Source of the DNA: Claveliimonas acetigenes
GTDB taxonomy: Bacteria > Bacillota > Clostridia > Lachnospirales > Lachnospiraceae
DNA length: 64,000 nt
Direction of reading: 5' to 3'
NCBI RefSeq assembly: GCF_025567385.1
Contig: NZ_JAOQJU010000002.1
Location: 62,001-126,000 of the forward strand
The translations under genes were made by a program, and so were the position numbers. A model generated the notes under the pieces. The model had not been told where the DNA came from. It searched no databases and saw only the letters and a program-made list of their open reading frames with translations. Below are positions 1 to 7,618 of the stretch, piece after piece (the stretch's first letter is position 1; every line of letters starts with the position of its first letter).

Positions 1-18
1 ATAAAATATTTATGTTAT

Positions 19-24
19 TATACT
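19..24 (+). promoter_or_regulatory. possible -10 element of the rplU operon
   Basis: TATACT lies about 85 bases before rplU. The matching -35 would fall at or beyond the window edge, so only half the promoter can be judged. The distance leaves room for the leader hairpin that follows. Confidence 0.35.
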
Positions 25-100
25 ACAGTATGCCGCACAATGAGGTTCCTAAAATCCATCTGTTTGATGGATACCATAATTGGCGAGTAATGATAATAGG
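25..100 (+). ncRNA. putative L21 leader RNA
   Basis: A perfect 7-bp hairpin (ATCCATC at 54-60 pairs with GATGGAT at 66-72, loop of 5) sits in the untranslated leader of rplU. Ribosomal-protein leaders ahead of rplU are known in Bacillota and are thought to bind L21 for feedback control. The position and hairpin fit, but the consensus was not checked by a covariance model. Confidence 0.45.
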
Positions 101-109
101 AGGTGCCAT

Positions 110-418
110 ATGTACGCGATTATAGCAACAGGTGGTAAACAGTACAAAGTAGCCGAAGGCGATATCATTAGAGTAGAGAAGCTTGGTGTAGAAGCCGGAG
201 AGACTTATACATTTGACCAGGTGCTTGCAGTAAGCGACAACGAGTTAAAGGTTGGAAATCCTACCGTAGCGGGAGCAACCGTTGAGGCTTCTGTTGTAGA
301 GAACGGAAAAGCCAGAAAAGTTATCGTTTACAAGTATAAGAGAAAGACTGGATACCATAAGAAAAATGGACACAGACAGCAGTACACAGCAGTTAAGATT
401 GAAAAAATCAATGCTTAG
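110..418 (+). CDS. rplU: 50S ribosomal protein L21
   Basis: Large-subunit ribosomal protein of 102 residues, the usual length; it binds 23S rRNA. The N-terminus MYAIIATGGKQYKV and the basic C-terminal stretch with KRKTGYHKKNGHRQ are characteristic of L21. The ATG at 110 is chosen because AGGAGG at 98-103 lies six bases upstream; an in-frame upstream TTG has no such site. First gene of the conserved rplU-prp-rpmA-obgE operon. Confidence 0.97.
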   Translation: MYAIIATGGKQYKVAEGDIIRVEKLGVEAGETYTFDQVLAVSDNELKVGNPTVAGATVEASVVENGKARKVIVYKYKRKTGYHKKNGHRQQYTAVKIEKINA

Positions 419-436
419 TATTGAGGATGTCCAGAG

Positions 437-769
437 ATGATTCAGGTAACGGTTTATCGTAATAGTAAGCAAAAGTGTGAAGGCTTCGTTGCCAGAGGGC
501 ATGCCGGTTACAGCGAGGAAGGTCAGGATATTGTGTGTGCCGCAGCATCTGTATTGATTATGAATACAGTGAATGCTGTTGAGAAGTATACCGATGACCG
601 TTTTTCAGTTGTGTCGGATGATGAAGAGGGTCTGATTGATTTCAAATTGAAGGACAGACCATCTGCCGAAGCCGCATTGTTGTTGGATGCCATGATTCTT
701 GGTCTTCGAGATATGGCAGATGACGAAAACTATGCAAAATATATTCAGTTAACATTTGAGGAGGTGTAA
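437..769 (+). CDS. prp: ribosomal-processing cysteine protease Prp
   Basis: 110-residue YsxB/Prp family protease. His22 (in RGHAGY) and Cys34 (in DIVCAA) form the family's catalytic pair and both are present at the positions known from Staphylococcus. Prp removes the N-terminal extension of L27 found in Bacillota. The gene lies between rplU and rpmA, and the downstream L27 carries the expected cleavage motif, so enzyme and substrate are adjacent. It ends five bases before rpmA. Confidence 0.93.
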   Translation: MIQVTVYRNSKQKCEGFVARGHAGYSEEGQDIVCAAASVLIMNTVNAVEKYTDDRFSVVSDDEEGLIDFKLKDRPSAEAALLLDAMILGLRDMADDENYAKYIQLTFEEV

Positions 770-774
770 CGACC

Positions 775-1056
775 ATGATGAAATTAAACCTTCAATTTTT
801 CGCTCATAAAAAGGGAGTTGGTTCTACAAAGAACGGACGTGACTCTGAATCTAAGAGATTAGGAGCTAAGAGAGCAGACGGACAGTTTGTAAAAGCCGGT
901 AATATCCTTTACAGACAGCGTGGAACAAAGATTCACCCAGGGCTTAATGTAGGCCGCGGTGGTGACGATACATTGTTCGCTTTGGTTGATGGTGTTGTTA
1001 GATTTGAAAGAAAAGGAAGAGATAAGAAACAGGTTTCTATCTATCCGGTAGCTTAG
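775..1056 (+). CDS. rpmA: 50S ribosomal protein L27 with Prp-cleaved N-terminal extension
   Basis: 93 residues. The N-terminus MMKLNLQFFAHKKG contains the LNLQFFA motif that Prp cuts after the second Phe, exposing the Ala/His-Lys-Lys end that reaches the peptidyl-transferase centre. The body (GSTKNGRDSESKRLG, GNILYRQRGTKIHPG) is typical L27. SD GAGGAGGTG lies just upstream, inside the end of prp. Two adjacent Met codons (775, 778) are possible starts. Confidence 0.96.
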   Translation: MMKLNLQFFAHKKGVGSTKNGRDSESKRLGAKRADGQFVKAGNILYRQRGTKIHPGLNVGRGGDDTLFALVDGVVRFERKGRDKKQVSIYPVA

Positions 1057-1068
1057 TTAGATGAGACG

Positions 1069-1119
1069 AAAAGGGCTGTTGAAAGACTTGGGGATTGATA
1101 AGTTTACAACAGCCCTTTT
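1069..1119 (+). terminator. hairpin with T-run between rpmA and obgE
   Basis: A 13-bp perfect inverted repeat, AAAAGGGCTGTTG at 1069-1081 and CAACAGCCCTTTT at 1107-1119, has a 25-base loop and ends in a T-run. It may terminate or attenuate transcription after rpmA, giving more ribosomal protein than ObgE. Confidence 0.6.
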
Positions 1120-1160
1120 ATTATATCACCCTTGGGTACGAGAAAGAGAGGAGTTTATAT

Positions 1161-2441
1161 ATGTTTGCAGACAGAGCAAAGATATTTATACGTTCAGGTA
1201 AAGGCGGCGACGGCCATGTCAGTTTCCGCAGAGAATTATATGTTCCCAATGGCGGGCCGGACGGTGGTGACGGAGGTCGTGGCGGCGACGTTATTTTTGA
1301 GGTAGACGAGGGATTGAACACTCTTCAGGATTACCGTCATAGAAGGAAATATGCGGCAAAAGACGGAGAGCCGGGCGGTAAGAGACGGTGCCATGGATCT
1401 GACGCTGATGATATTATATTGAGGGTTCCGGAAGGAACCGTAATCAAAGAAGCTGAATCTGGAAAAGTCATTGCTGACATGTCCGGGAATAACCGCAGAC
1501 AGATCATTCTAAAAGGTGGAAAAGGAGGTCTTGGAAACCAGCATTTTGCTACAGCGACCATGCAGGTTCCTAAATATGCACAGCCTGGACAGCCTGCACA
1601 GGAGCTATGGGTCAATCTGGAGCTTAAAGTTATTGCTGATGTAGGATTAATCGGATTTCCGAATGTAGGAAAGTCTACTCTTTTATCACGTGTGACGAAC
1701 GCCCGGCCTAAGATTGCGAACTATCATTTTACTACTCTGGATCCCAATCTGGGTGTTGTCGACCTGGAAGGAAGCAAAGGATTTGTGATGGCGGACATTC
1801 CGGGATTGATTGAGGGGGCATCAGAAGGAATCGGTCTTGGACATGAGTTCCTGCGTCACATTGAACGGACAAAGCTTATGATACATGTAGTGGATGCGGC
1901 AGGGACAGAGGGACGTGACCCCGTTGAGGATATTTATAAAATTAACGCAGAACTTGAAAAATATAATCCTGAAATAGCAAAACGACCGCAAGTAATTGCA
2001 GCGAACAAGATGGATGCCGTCTATCAGGATAACGACCCTATAGAAAGGCTGCGCAAAGAATTTGAACCAAAAGGGATCCAGGTATTCCCTATATCCGGTG
2101 TAACGGGAACCGGCATTAAAGAGCTGCTGTATTATGTCGCGGGAGAACTTGAGAAGCTGGATTCAGAACCGATTATATTCGAACAAGAATATTTTCCGGA
2201 AGACGAGCTTATTTATGCGGAACTGCCTTATACGGTAGAAAAAGAAGAGGATATTTATGTAGTAGAAGGGCCTAAGATTGAAAAAATGCTTGGATATACA
2301 AATCTGGATTCCGAAAAGGGCTTTGCATTTTTTCAGAAGTTTCTCAAAGATACCGGAATTCTGGACGAGCTTGAGGAGGCCGGGATTGAGGAAGGTGATA
2401 CCGTTCGCATGTATGGTCTTCAATTTGATTACTATAAATAA
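1161..2441 (+). CDS. obgE: GTPase Obg/CgtA
   Basis: 426-residue essential GTPase acting in 50S assembly and stress control. The Gly-rich Obg fold fills residues 1-158 (GGDGGRGGDV is visible), followed by the G domain with P-loop GFPNVGKST at 165-173, DIPGLIEGA (switch II) and NKMD, and by a C-terminal OCT domain (about 345-425). The ATG at 1161 follows GAGAGGAG at 1147-1154; the frame is open further upstream but those residues are not part of the family. Starts the obgE-yhbY-nadD-yqeK-rsfS run. Confidence 0.97.
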   Translation: MFADRAKIFIRSGKGGDGHVSFRRELYVPNGGPDGGDGGRGGDVIFEVDEGLNTLQDYRHRRKYAAKDGEPGGKRRCHGSDADDIILRVPEGTVIKEAESGKVIADMSGNNRRQIILKGGKGGLGNQHFATATMQVPKYAQPGQPAQELWVNLELKVIADVGLIGFPNVGKSTLLSRVTNARPKIANYHFTTLDPNLGVVDLEGSKGFVMADIPGLIEGASEGIGLGHEFLRHIERTKLMIHVVDAAGTEGRDPVEDIYKINAELEKYNPEIAKRPQVIAANKMDAVYQDNDPIERLRKEFEPKGIQVFPISGVTGTGIKELLYYVAGELEKLDSEPIIFEQEYFPEDELIYAELPYTVEKEEDIYVVEGPKIEKMLGYTNLDSEKGFAFFQKFLKDTGILDELEEAGIEEGDTVRMYGLQFDYYK

Positions 2442-2464
2442 ATAAGATATGGGAGTTAATAAAG

Positions 2465-2755
2465 ATGACGACAAAACAAAGAGCATATTTAAAAAGTCTG
2501 GCCATGACAATGGATCCGATTTTTCAAATCGGTAAAAACAGCATGACTCCAGAGCTTACAAAAGCGGTGGAAGAAGCGTTGAACGCAAGAGAATTGATTA
2601 AAGTCAGTGTACTGCAGAACTGTGCGGACGATCCGAAGGAACTGGCACAGATTCTGGCAGAGCGTACCCATTCTTTGGTCGTTCAGGTGATTGGAAAAAA
2701 AATTGTCCTTTATAAAGAAGGTAAACCAGACAAAAAGAAGATACAGTTACCATAA
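2465..2755 (+). CDS. yhbY: YhbY family RNA-binding protein
   Basis: 96 residues, matching the CRM/YhbY single-domain family that associates with pre-50S particles. The N-terminal TTKQRAYLKSLA and the GKNSMTPE segment (the GxxG-type RNA-contact loop) are characteristic, as is the C-terminal GKKIVLYKE. It lies 23 bases after obgE and 31 before nadD, the usual order in Bacillota. Confidence 0.92.
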   Translation: MTTKQRAYLKSLAMTMDPIFQIGKNSMTPELTKAVEEALNARELIKVSVLQNCADDPKELAQILAERTHSLVVQVIGKKIVLYKEGKPDKKKIQLP

Positions 2756-2786
2756 TTTTATTATGTAAATATAATGAGGTATATCA

Positions 2787-3398
2787 ATGAAAATAGGAAT
2801 TATGGGAGGGACATTTGATCCGATTCACAATGGACATTTAATGCTTGGAGAATATGCCTACCGTCAATGCAAATTAGATGAGATATGGTTTATGCCAAAC
2901 GGCAATCCGCCCCATAAAAAAAACAGCAGCATTGAATCTGATGCAAAAACACGTGCGGAGATGGTGGGATTAGCCATTGCAGATACAGAATATTTTAAAT
3001 TAAATCTGCACGAGGTAAATCAGGAAAAAATATCCTGTTCTTATCAGACGCTTGAATATCTGCAGGCAAACTATCCACAGGACGAATTTTATTTTATCAT
3101 TGGCGCTGACTCTTTATTTACAATAGAAAGCTGGGTGCATCCGGAACGTATTTTTCCAACATGTACAATTCTGGCTGCCTACAGAGACGATATAGATACC
3201 CGCGAAAAAATGAACAGCAAGATGCAGGAACTTTGTGAGAAATATAACGCTAAGATCAGGCTTTTGGATACTCCGCTGCTCCATGTATCCTCGCATGAAT
3301 TGAGAGAAGTTCTAAAAGAGGGCGGTTCCGTTTCGGAATATCTTCCAGAGATAGTGGAGAATTATATTCAGAGACATGAATTATATAAGGCTATATGA
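2787..3398 (+). CDS. nadD: nicotinate-nucleotide adenylyltransferase
   Basis: 203 residues. Transfers AMP from ATP to nicotinate mononucleotide in NAD synthesis. The nucleotidyltransferase signature GGTFDPIHNGHL is at residues 7-18, and the C-terminal VSSHELRE corresponds to the family ISSTxxR motif with a His at the Thr position. FIIGADSL is also typical. Followed 15 bases later by yqeK, its usual neighbour and sometimes fusion partner. Confidence 0.95.
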   Translation: MKIGIMGGTFDPIHNGHLMLGEYAYRQCKLDEIWFMPNGNPPHKKNSSIESDAKTRAEMVGLAIADTEYFKLNLHEVNQEKISCSYQTLEYLQANYPQDEFYFIIGADSLFTIESWVHPERIFPTCTILAAYRDDIDTREKMNSKMQELCEKYNAKIRLLDTPLLHVSSHELREVLKEGGSVSEYLPEIVENYIQRHELYKAI

Positions 3399-3413
3399 GG
3401 AGAAGGATGAGAG

Positions 3414-4001
3414 ATGAACGAACAGATAAAAAGAATGCAGCAGAAGCTTAAGAAACATTTGGACGAGGATCGTTATGAGCATACATTGGGAGTCATGTAC
3501 ACGGCAGGAGCGCTTGCAATGCGCTATCAGGAAAACATAAGAAGTGCATTGATTGCAGGACTTTTGCATGACTGTGCAAAATGTATTCCTACGAATAAGA
3601 AATTTAAAATGTGCAGCAAATATCATCTGGAGGTTTCTGAAACCGAACGCTCAAATCCCAGCCTTCTTCATGCCAAGCTTGGAGCTTATCTTGCAGAAAA
3701 GAAATATCACGTTAGGGATGAAGCCATCCTCAGCGCAATAACTTTTCATACGACCGGGAAACCTGCTATGTCTCTCTTAGAGAAAATCGTGTATGTTGCC
3801 GATTATATAGAGCCGGGGAGAAGAGAACTTCCTAACATGGCCGAAATAAGAAGGCTGGCTTTTGAAAATATTGATGAATGTATCTATCAGATTTTACAGG
3901 ATTCCCTCAATTATCTGAATACGAGGAATATAACAGTAGATCCTATGACAGAAAAAACTTATCTGTATTATAAAGCATATCTGAAAAAGGAGGAGGTATA
4001 G
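3414..4001 (+). CDS. yqeK: HD-domain Ap4A hydrolase YqeK
   Basis: 195 residues. YqeK proteins are symmetric bis(5'-nucleosyl)-tetraphosphatases that clear alarmone dinucleotides. The HD-domain ligands are visible as H in YEHTLGV, HDCAK, H in LLHAKLGA, and D in YVADYIEPGR. The start follows GGAGAAGGATGAGAG. Placed between nadD and rsfS in the usual order. Confidence 0.92.
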   Translation: MNEQIKRMQQKLKKHLDEDRYEHTLGVMYTAGALAMRYQENIRSALIAGLLHDCAKCIPTNKKFKMCSKYHLEVSETERSNPSLLHAKLGAYLAEKKYHVRDEAILSAITFHTTGKPAMSLLEKIVYVADYIEPGRRELPNMAEIRRLAFENIDECIYQILQDSLNYLNTRNITVDPMTEKTYLYYKAYLKKEEV

Positions 4002-4006
4002 CGTAT

Positions 4007-4357
4007 ATGGAGCATGGAAAAGAAATGGCACGCATTGCATATGATGCCCTGGAAGAAAAAAAAGGTGAAAATACAAAAATCATTAATATATCTGCCATAT
4101 CAGTAATTGCTGATTATTTTATCATTACAACCGGAGGAAGCAACAGCCAGATGAACGCATTGGTTGATAATGTAAATGAAAAAATGCATAAAGCCGGTTA
4201 TCCGCTTAAACAAAGAGAAGGGTACGGGCAGGGAAGCTGGGTGCTTCTGGACTTTGGCGATGTGATCGTACATGTGTTTGACAAAGAAAACCGCTCATTT
4301 TATAATCTGGAGCATGTGTGGAGTGATGGGGAAGAAATTCCGAGGAGCGAATTGTAA
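4007..4357 (+). CDS. rsfS: ribosome silencing factor RsfS
   Basis: 116 residues, standard for the RsfS/YbeB/Iojap family that binds L14 and blocks subunit joining in starvation. The conserved segments DYFIITTGGSNSQ, GYGQGSWVLLDFGDVIVHVF and FYNLEHVW are all present. Five bases after yqeK, whose stop overlaps its SD region; last gene of the operon, followed by a strong terminator. Confidence 0.95.
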   Translation: MEHGKEMARIAYDALEEKKGENTKIINISAISVIADYFIITTGGSNSQMNALVDNVNEKMHKAGYPLKQREGYGQGSWVLLDFGDVIVHVFDKENRSFYNLEHVWSDGEEIPRSEL

Positions 4358-4362
4358 AAATA

Positions 4363-4396
4363 ACCGGGAAGCGCACGAAAGGCGCTCCCGGTCATT
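4363..4396. terminator. bidirectional terminator between rsfS and lexA
   Basis: ACCGGGAAGCGC (4363-4374) pairs with GCGCTCCCGGT (4382-4392) with one bulged base, followed by a T-rich stretch on the plus strand and, on the minus strand, preceding T-rich sequence after the repeat. It separates the convergent rsfS and lexA genes. Confidence 0.8.
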
Positions 4397-5014
4397 TTAT
4401 TTAAAAAAACGTATGACACCGATTACTTTTCCGAGAATCATAACATCTCTCACCATAATAGGTTCCATCTCGTCGTTCTCAGGCTGCAGCCGGATAATTC
4501 CTTCTTCTTTATAAAAAGTCTTGACGGTAGCGCTATCCTCAATTAACGCTACAACCATTTCGCCATTACTGGCAGTATGCTTTTCTTCAACAAGAATCAT
4601 ATCGCCGTCCAGAATACCTGCATTAATCATACTTTCACCCTTCACCGTCAAAAGGAAAGTAGTATTATTGGGGAGAAGCTCTACCGGAATCGGAAAGTAA
4701 TTTTCAATATTTTCCTGTGCAAGCAGCGGTTCTCCTGCAGCAACGCGGCCAATAAGCGGAACATTCGTAAGTTCACGTCTTGTAAGGTTGAAGGTATCAT
4801 CCAGAATCTCAATTGCCCTTGGCTTTGTAGGATCCCGTCTTATGTATCCATTTTTTTCCAGTGTCTCCAGATGTGAATGGACAGAAGAAGTGGATTTCAA
4901 ATTAACGGCCTCACATATGTCTCGTACGGCCGGCGGGAAGCCCCGCTCCAATATCTGCGCTTTAATGTATTCTAGAATTTCCTTTTGTTTTGGAGTAATC
5001 TTTCCGTATCCCAT
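4397..5014 (-). CDS. lexA: SOS repressor LexA
   Basis: 205 residues. N-terminal winged-helix DNA-binding domain (1-70), then the S24 autoprotease domain. The self-cleavage Ala93-Gly94 bond (GRVAAGEP), catalytic Ser128 (KGESM) and Lys165 (ATVKTF) are intact. RecA-ssDNA would trigger cleavage. Divergent from a LysM gene across a 230-base region containing LexA-box-like sites, so lexA is likely autoregulated. On its own strand TTGCTT (5089-5094) and TAGAAT (5066-5071) are spaced 17 bases and form a plausible promoter. Confidence 0.97.
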   Translation of the reverse strand: MGYGKITPKQKEILEYIKAQILERGFPPAVRDICEAVNLKSTSSVHSHLETLEKNGYIRRDPTKPRAIEILDDTFNLTRRELTNVPLIGRVAAGEPLLAQENIENYFPIPVELLPNNTTFLLTVKGESMINAGILDGDMILVEEKHTASNGEMVVALIEDSATVKTFYKEEGIIRLQPENDEMEPIMVRDVMILGKVIGVIRFFK

Positions 5015-5091
5015 AGGCTTTAAAATCCCCTTTCGATAATATATATGTTACATGAGCTTTTCTTAATTCTATCATATGAATTCAAAAAAAG

Positions 5092-5155
5092 CAAACAAAT
5101 GTTGCGAAAATATGTTCGAAATTTTTAGCGTTTTCTGTTGACAAACATTTGTTCT
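5092..5155. promoter_or_regulatory. three LexA-box-like operators in the lexA/yneA intergenic region
   Basis: Compared with the Bacillota SOS box CGAACATATGTTCG, the site at 5105-5118 (CGAAAATATGTTCG) matches 13 of 14 positions, 5142-5155 (CAAACATTTGTTCT) 11 of 14, and 5092-5105 (CAAACAAATGTTGC) 10 of 14. The 5092-5105 site overlaps the -35 of lexA and the 5142-5155 site fills the spacer of the divergent promoter. Counts were made by eye. Confidence 0.8.
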
Positions 5156-5166
5156 TGCTATATAAT
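5138..5166 (+). promoter_or_regulatory. consensus sigma-A promoter of the yneA-like gene
   Basis: TTGACA at 5138-5143 and TATAAT at 5161-5166 are separated by exactly 17 bases, a perfect vegetative promoter. A LexA-box-like sequence occupies most of the spacer, so LexA bound there would block RNA polymerase. This fits a gene that must be silent until DNA damage. Confidence 0.88.
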
Positions 5167-5244
5167 CAAAATCACCAGGAACGGACGTTCGAAATCGAGA
5201 AAAGAATTCATATCCATATTAAATCTAATAAGGGGGAAGCAGCT

Positions 5245-5592
5245 ATGCAGACAAAAGTTAAGAGAAGAAAAGCAAAGGAATTATTTATCAGACGTTGTTT
5301 TATTGTTACAGTATCCATGATATGCATCCTGGTTTCTATTTTGGCATGTAAGGGATTTGTAAAGGCTCGCGGAAAGGAGAAAGACACACACTCTGCTTAC
5401 AATACGTATTACACAAGCGTGGAACTTAAATCCGGAGATACACTTTGGAGTATTGCTGAAGAATATATGCCGGAAGATTATTCTTCCATTCAAGAATATA
5501 TAGATACATTGAAAGACATTAATGGATTAAAGAGTGATGATATATACGCGGAAAGATACCTTACTGTAGCTTATCAAGATACGGATTATTAA
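5245..5592 (+). CDS. yneA: YneA-like SOS cell-division inhibitor (TM plus LysM)
   Basis: 115 residues: basic N-terminus, one membrane segment (about 17-37) and a LysM domain (about 57-109, SGDTLWSIAEEYM). Size, architecture and position divergent from lexA match Bacillus YneA, which halts septation during the SOS response. The ATG at 5245 follows AAGGGGGAAG; the frame extends upstream but through the promoter. The assignment as a division inhibitor rests on synteny and architecture, since LysM proteins vary in sequence. Confidence 0.75.
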   Translation: MQTKVKRRKAKELFIRRCFIVTVSMICILVSILACKGFVKARGKEKDTHSAYNTYYTSVELKSGDTLWSIAEEYMPEDYSSIQEYIDTLKDINGLKSDDIYAERYLTVAYQDTDY

Positions 5593-5642
5593 GGATTAGA
5601 AGAATATATCTATATGTAAAATACCGATTTTTCCAAAAGATA

Positions 5643-5671
5643 TAGACATAGATAGGACAATGTGATAAAAT
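5643..5671 (+). promoter_or_regulatory. promoter of the tyrosine recombinase gene
   Basis: TAGACA (5643-5648) and TAAAAT (5666-5671) are 17 bases apart. The start codon is at 5695, so the leader would be only about 15-20 bases, just enough for the GGAGG ribosome site at 5681-5685. Confidence 0.5.
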
Positions 5672-5694
5672 GAAACACATGGAGGTTTTTATTT

Positions 5695-6762
5695 ATGGCT
5701 AATTCAAAAAATCGAACTTATCATGAACAGACAGTGATTGACTATACCTTGCGTCTTCGGGATATTCTCAAAACACTTCCGCCTTTTGCCGGAGATTTTT
5801 TCCGGGCAATTGAACCAACATCATCCATACGTACCAGAATGAACTATGCTTATGATATTCGGGTATTTTTCCGTTTTTTGATGGAGAATAATCCGCTGTA
5901 TACCGATTATACAACAGAACAATTTACTCTCCGGGATTTGGAAAACCTAACCCCTGTAGATATTGAAGAATATATGGAATATCTCAAGGTTTATAAGCGT
6001 GATGATGATGAACTTATGACGAATGGTGAAAAAGGGCTTGCGCGTAAATTATCAGCTCTGAGAAGCTTTTTCGGTTATTATTACAAACATCAGGCTATTT
6101 CCAATAATCCGATGCTTCTTGTAGACATGCCTAAAATCCATGAGAAAGCAATTATACGACTGGAAACGGATGAAGTTGCAATGCTTTTAGATTATGTTGA
6201 TTCTTGTGGCGATCAGCTTACCGGTCAAGCGAAGCTTTATTATGAAAAAACGAAAAATCGTGATATGGCTATTTTGACCTTACTTCTCGGAACCGGTATC
6301 CGTGTATCAGAATGTGTAGGATTGGATATAAATGATGTGGATTTTAAGAATAATGGCATTAAAGTAACCAGAAAAGGCGGCAATGAGATGGTTGTTTATT
6401 TTGGCGATGAAGTGGAACAGGCGTTACAGAATTATATGGAAAAGGACAGAAAGGCCATCACTCCTCTCCCGGGACATGAAAACGCTCTGTTTTTATCCAC
6501 GCAGCGTCGTCGAATGGGTGTACAGGCTGTTGAAAATATGGTAAAGAAATATGCCCGCCAGGTGACGCCCAATAAGAAAATTACGCCCCATAAACTTCGC
6601 AGTACCTATGGTACTTCTTTATATAAAGAAACCGGAGATATTTATCTTGTTGCCGATGTCCTTGGGCATAAGGATGTGAATACTACAAAAAAACATTATG
6701 CTGCAATCGATGAAAACAGACGCCGTCAGGCTGCATCTGCCGTGAAGCTGCGTGAACCATAA
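5695..6762 (+). CDS. tyrosine recombinase, Xer-like
   Basis: 355 residues. An N-terminal SAM-like core-binding domain (about 15-140) precedes the catalytic domain with Arg203 (GTGIRVSE), Lys227 (TRKGGN), His299 and Arg302 (HKLRSTYG), His325 (LGHKDVNTT) and nucleophile Tyr335 (KKHYAAI); the full set is intact. No excisionase, phage or att-like repeats are nearby, and the neighbours are core genes, so a chromosome-dimer-resolving Xer role is more likely than an integrase. This is inference; it is longer than typical XerC/D (about 300). Confidence 0.85.
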   Translation: MANSKNRTYHEQTVIDYTLRLRDILKTLPPFAGDFFRAIEPTSSIRTRMNYAYDIRVFFRFLMENNPLYTDYTTEQFTLRDLENLTPVDIEEYMEYLKVYKRDDDELMTNGEKGLARKLSALRSFFGYYYKHQAISNNPMLLVDMPKIHEKAIIRLETDEVAMLLDYVDSCGDQLTGQAKLYYEKTKNRDMAILTLLLGTGIRVSECVGLDINDVDFKNNGIKVTRKGGNEMVVYFGDEVEQALQNYMEKDRKAITPLPGHENALFLSTQRRRMGVQAVENMVKKYARQVTPNKKITPHKLRSTYGTSLYKETGDIYLVADVLGHKDVNTTKKHYAAIDENRRRQAASAVKLREP

Positions 6763-6795
6763 TGAACCATAATAAAGTAAGAAAAGGAAAAAGCT

Positions 6796-7530
6796 ATGAA
6801 ATTACAACAATTATTAAGCTATACAAGAAAAGCTGTTGACGAGTATTCTATGATACAGGAAGGCGACCATATCGCTGTAGGAATTTCAGGTGGAAAGGAT
6901 AGTCTGACGCTGCTCTATGCTCTGCATGGTCTGAAACGGTTTTACCCACAGAAGTTTGAATTAAGTGCCGTCACCGTGGATTTAGGCTACGAAGACTGTG
7001 ATTTTTCTCCGGTAAAAAGTCTGTGCAGGGAGCTTGATGTCCCATATCATATTGTAAAAACAGATATTTCCCGTATTTTATTTGAGGAACGAAAAGAAAG
7101 TAATCCCTGCTCACTTTGTGCAAAGATGCGGAAAGGGGCTTTAAACCAGGCAGTTAAAGAGATGGGATGTAATAAGGTTGCTTATGCCCATCACAAGGAT
7201 GATATTGTAGAAACTATGCTTCTCTCTCTTATATTTGAGGGACGTTTCTATTCTTTTTCTCCCAAAACATATCTGGATCGCATGGAGCTTACAGTGATTC
7301 GACCGATTATGTTCGTGGACGAAGCCGATGTTATAGGTTTTAAGAACAAATATAATCTTCCGGTTGTAAAAAGCCGATGTCCTGTTGATGGTTACACGAA
7401 GCGGCAATATGCAAAAGAACTGGTGAAACAGTTGAATACAGAACATCCCGGTGTAAAGCAAAGGATGTTTACGGCGATTCTTAATGGAAATATCAGCGGC
7501 TGGCCGGAGCGGATTTTGCATGTAAGATAA
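6796..7530 (+). CDS. TtcA-like tRNA thiolation ATPase (PP-loop)
   Basis: 244 residues of the TtcA/TilS ATP-pyrophosphatase superfamily. PP-loop SGGKDS at 31-36 activates tRNA with ATP. Cys105 and Cys108 (NPCSLC) plus Cys195 (SRCPVDG) correspond to the three cysteines that hold a 4Fe-4S cluster in TtcA, which makes 2-thiocytidine at tRNA position 32. AHHKDDIVETMLL is also typical. Start follows AAGGAAAAAGCT. The exact tRNA target in this lineage is inferred. Confidence 0.85.
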   Translation: MKLQQLLSYTRKAVDEYSMIQEGDHIAVGISGGKDSLTLLYALHGLKRFYPQKFELSAVTVDLGYEDCDFSPVKSLCRELDVPYHIVKTDISRILFEERKESNPCSLCAKMRKGALNQAVKEMGCNKVAYAHHKDDIVETMLLSLIFEGRFYSFSPKTYLDRMELTVIRPIMFVDEADVIGFKNKYNLPVVKSRCPVDGYTKRQYAKELVKQLNTEHPGVKQRMFTAILNGNISGWPERILHVR

Positions 7531-7539
7531 TAAAGAAAA

Positions 7540-7600
7540 AAGGAAATATCTTACCAGCCTTTGTTACTGATGAACTGGCAGAGATATTTCCTTCCTACTC
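7540..7600. terminator. terminator between ttcA-like and cytidylate-kinase-like genes
   Basis: AAGGAAATATCT (7540-7551) pairs with AGATATTTCCTT (7582-7593), with CCAG/CTGG as a possible inner stem. It lies between convergent genes and can serve both. Confidence 0.7.
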
Positions 7601-7618
7601 TTTTCTTTTCAGATTACA

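Noticed and set aside
5695..6762. Prophage or integrative-element boundary at the tyrosine recombinase
   Set aside because: No att-like direct repeats, tRNA target, excisionase, relaxase or phage genes on either side; both flanks are core genes.
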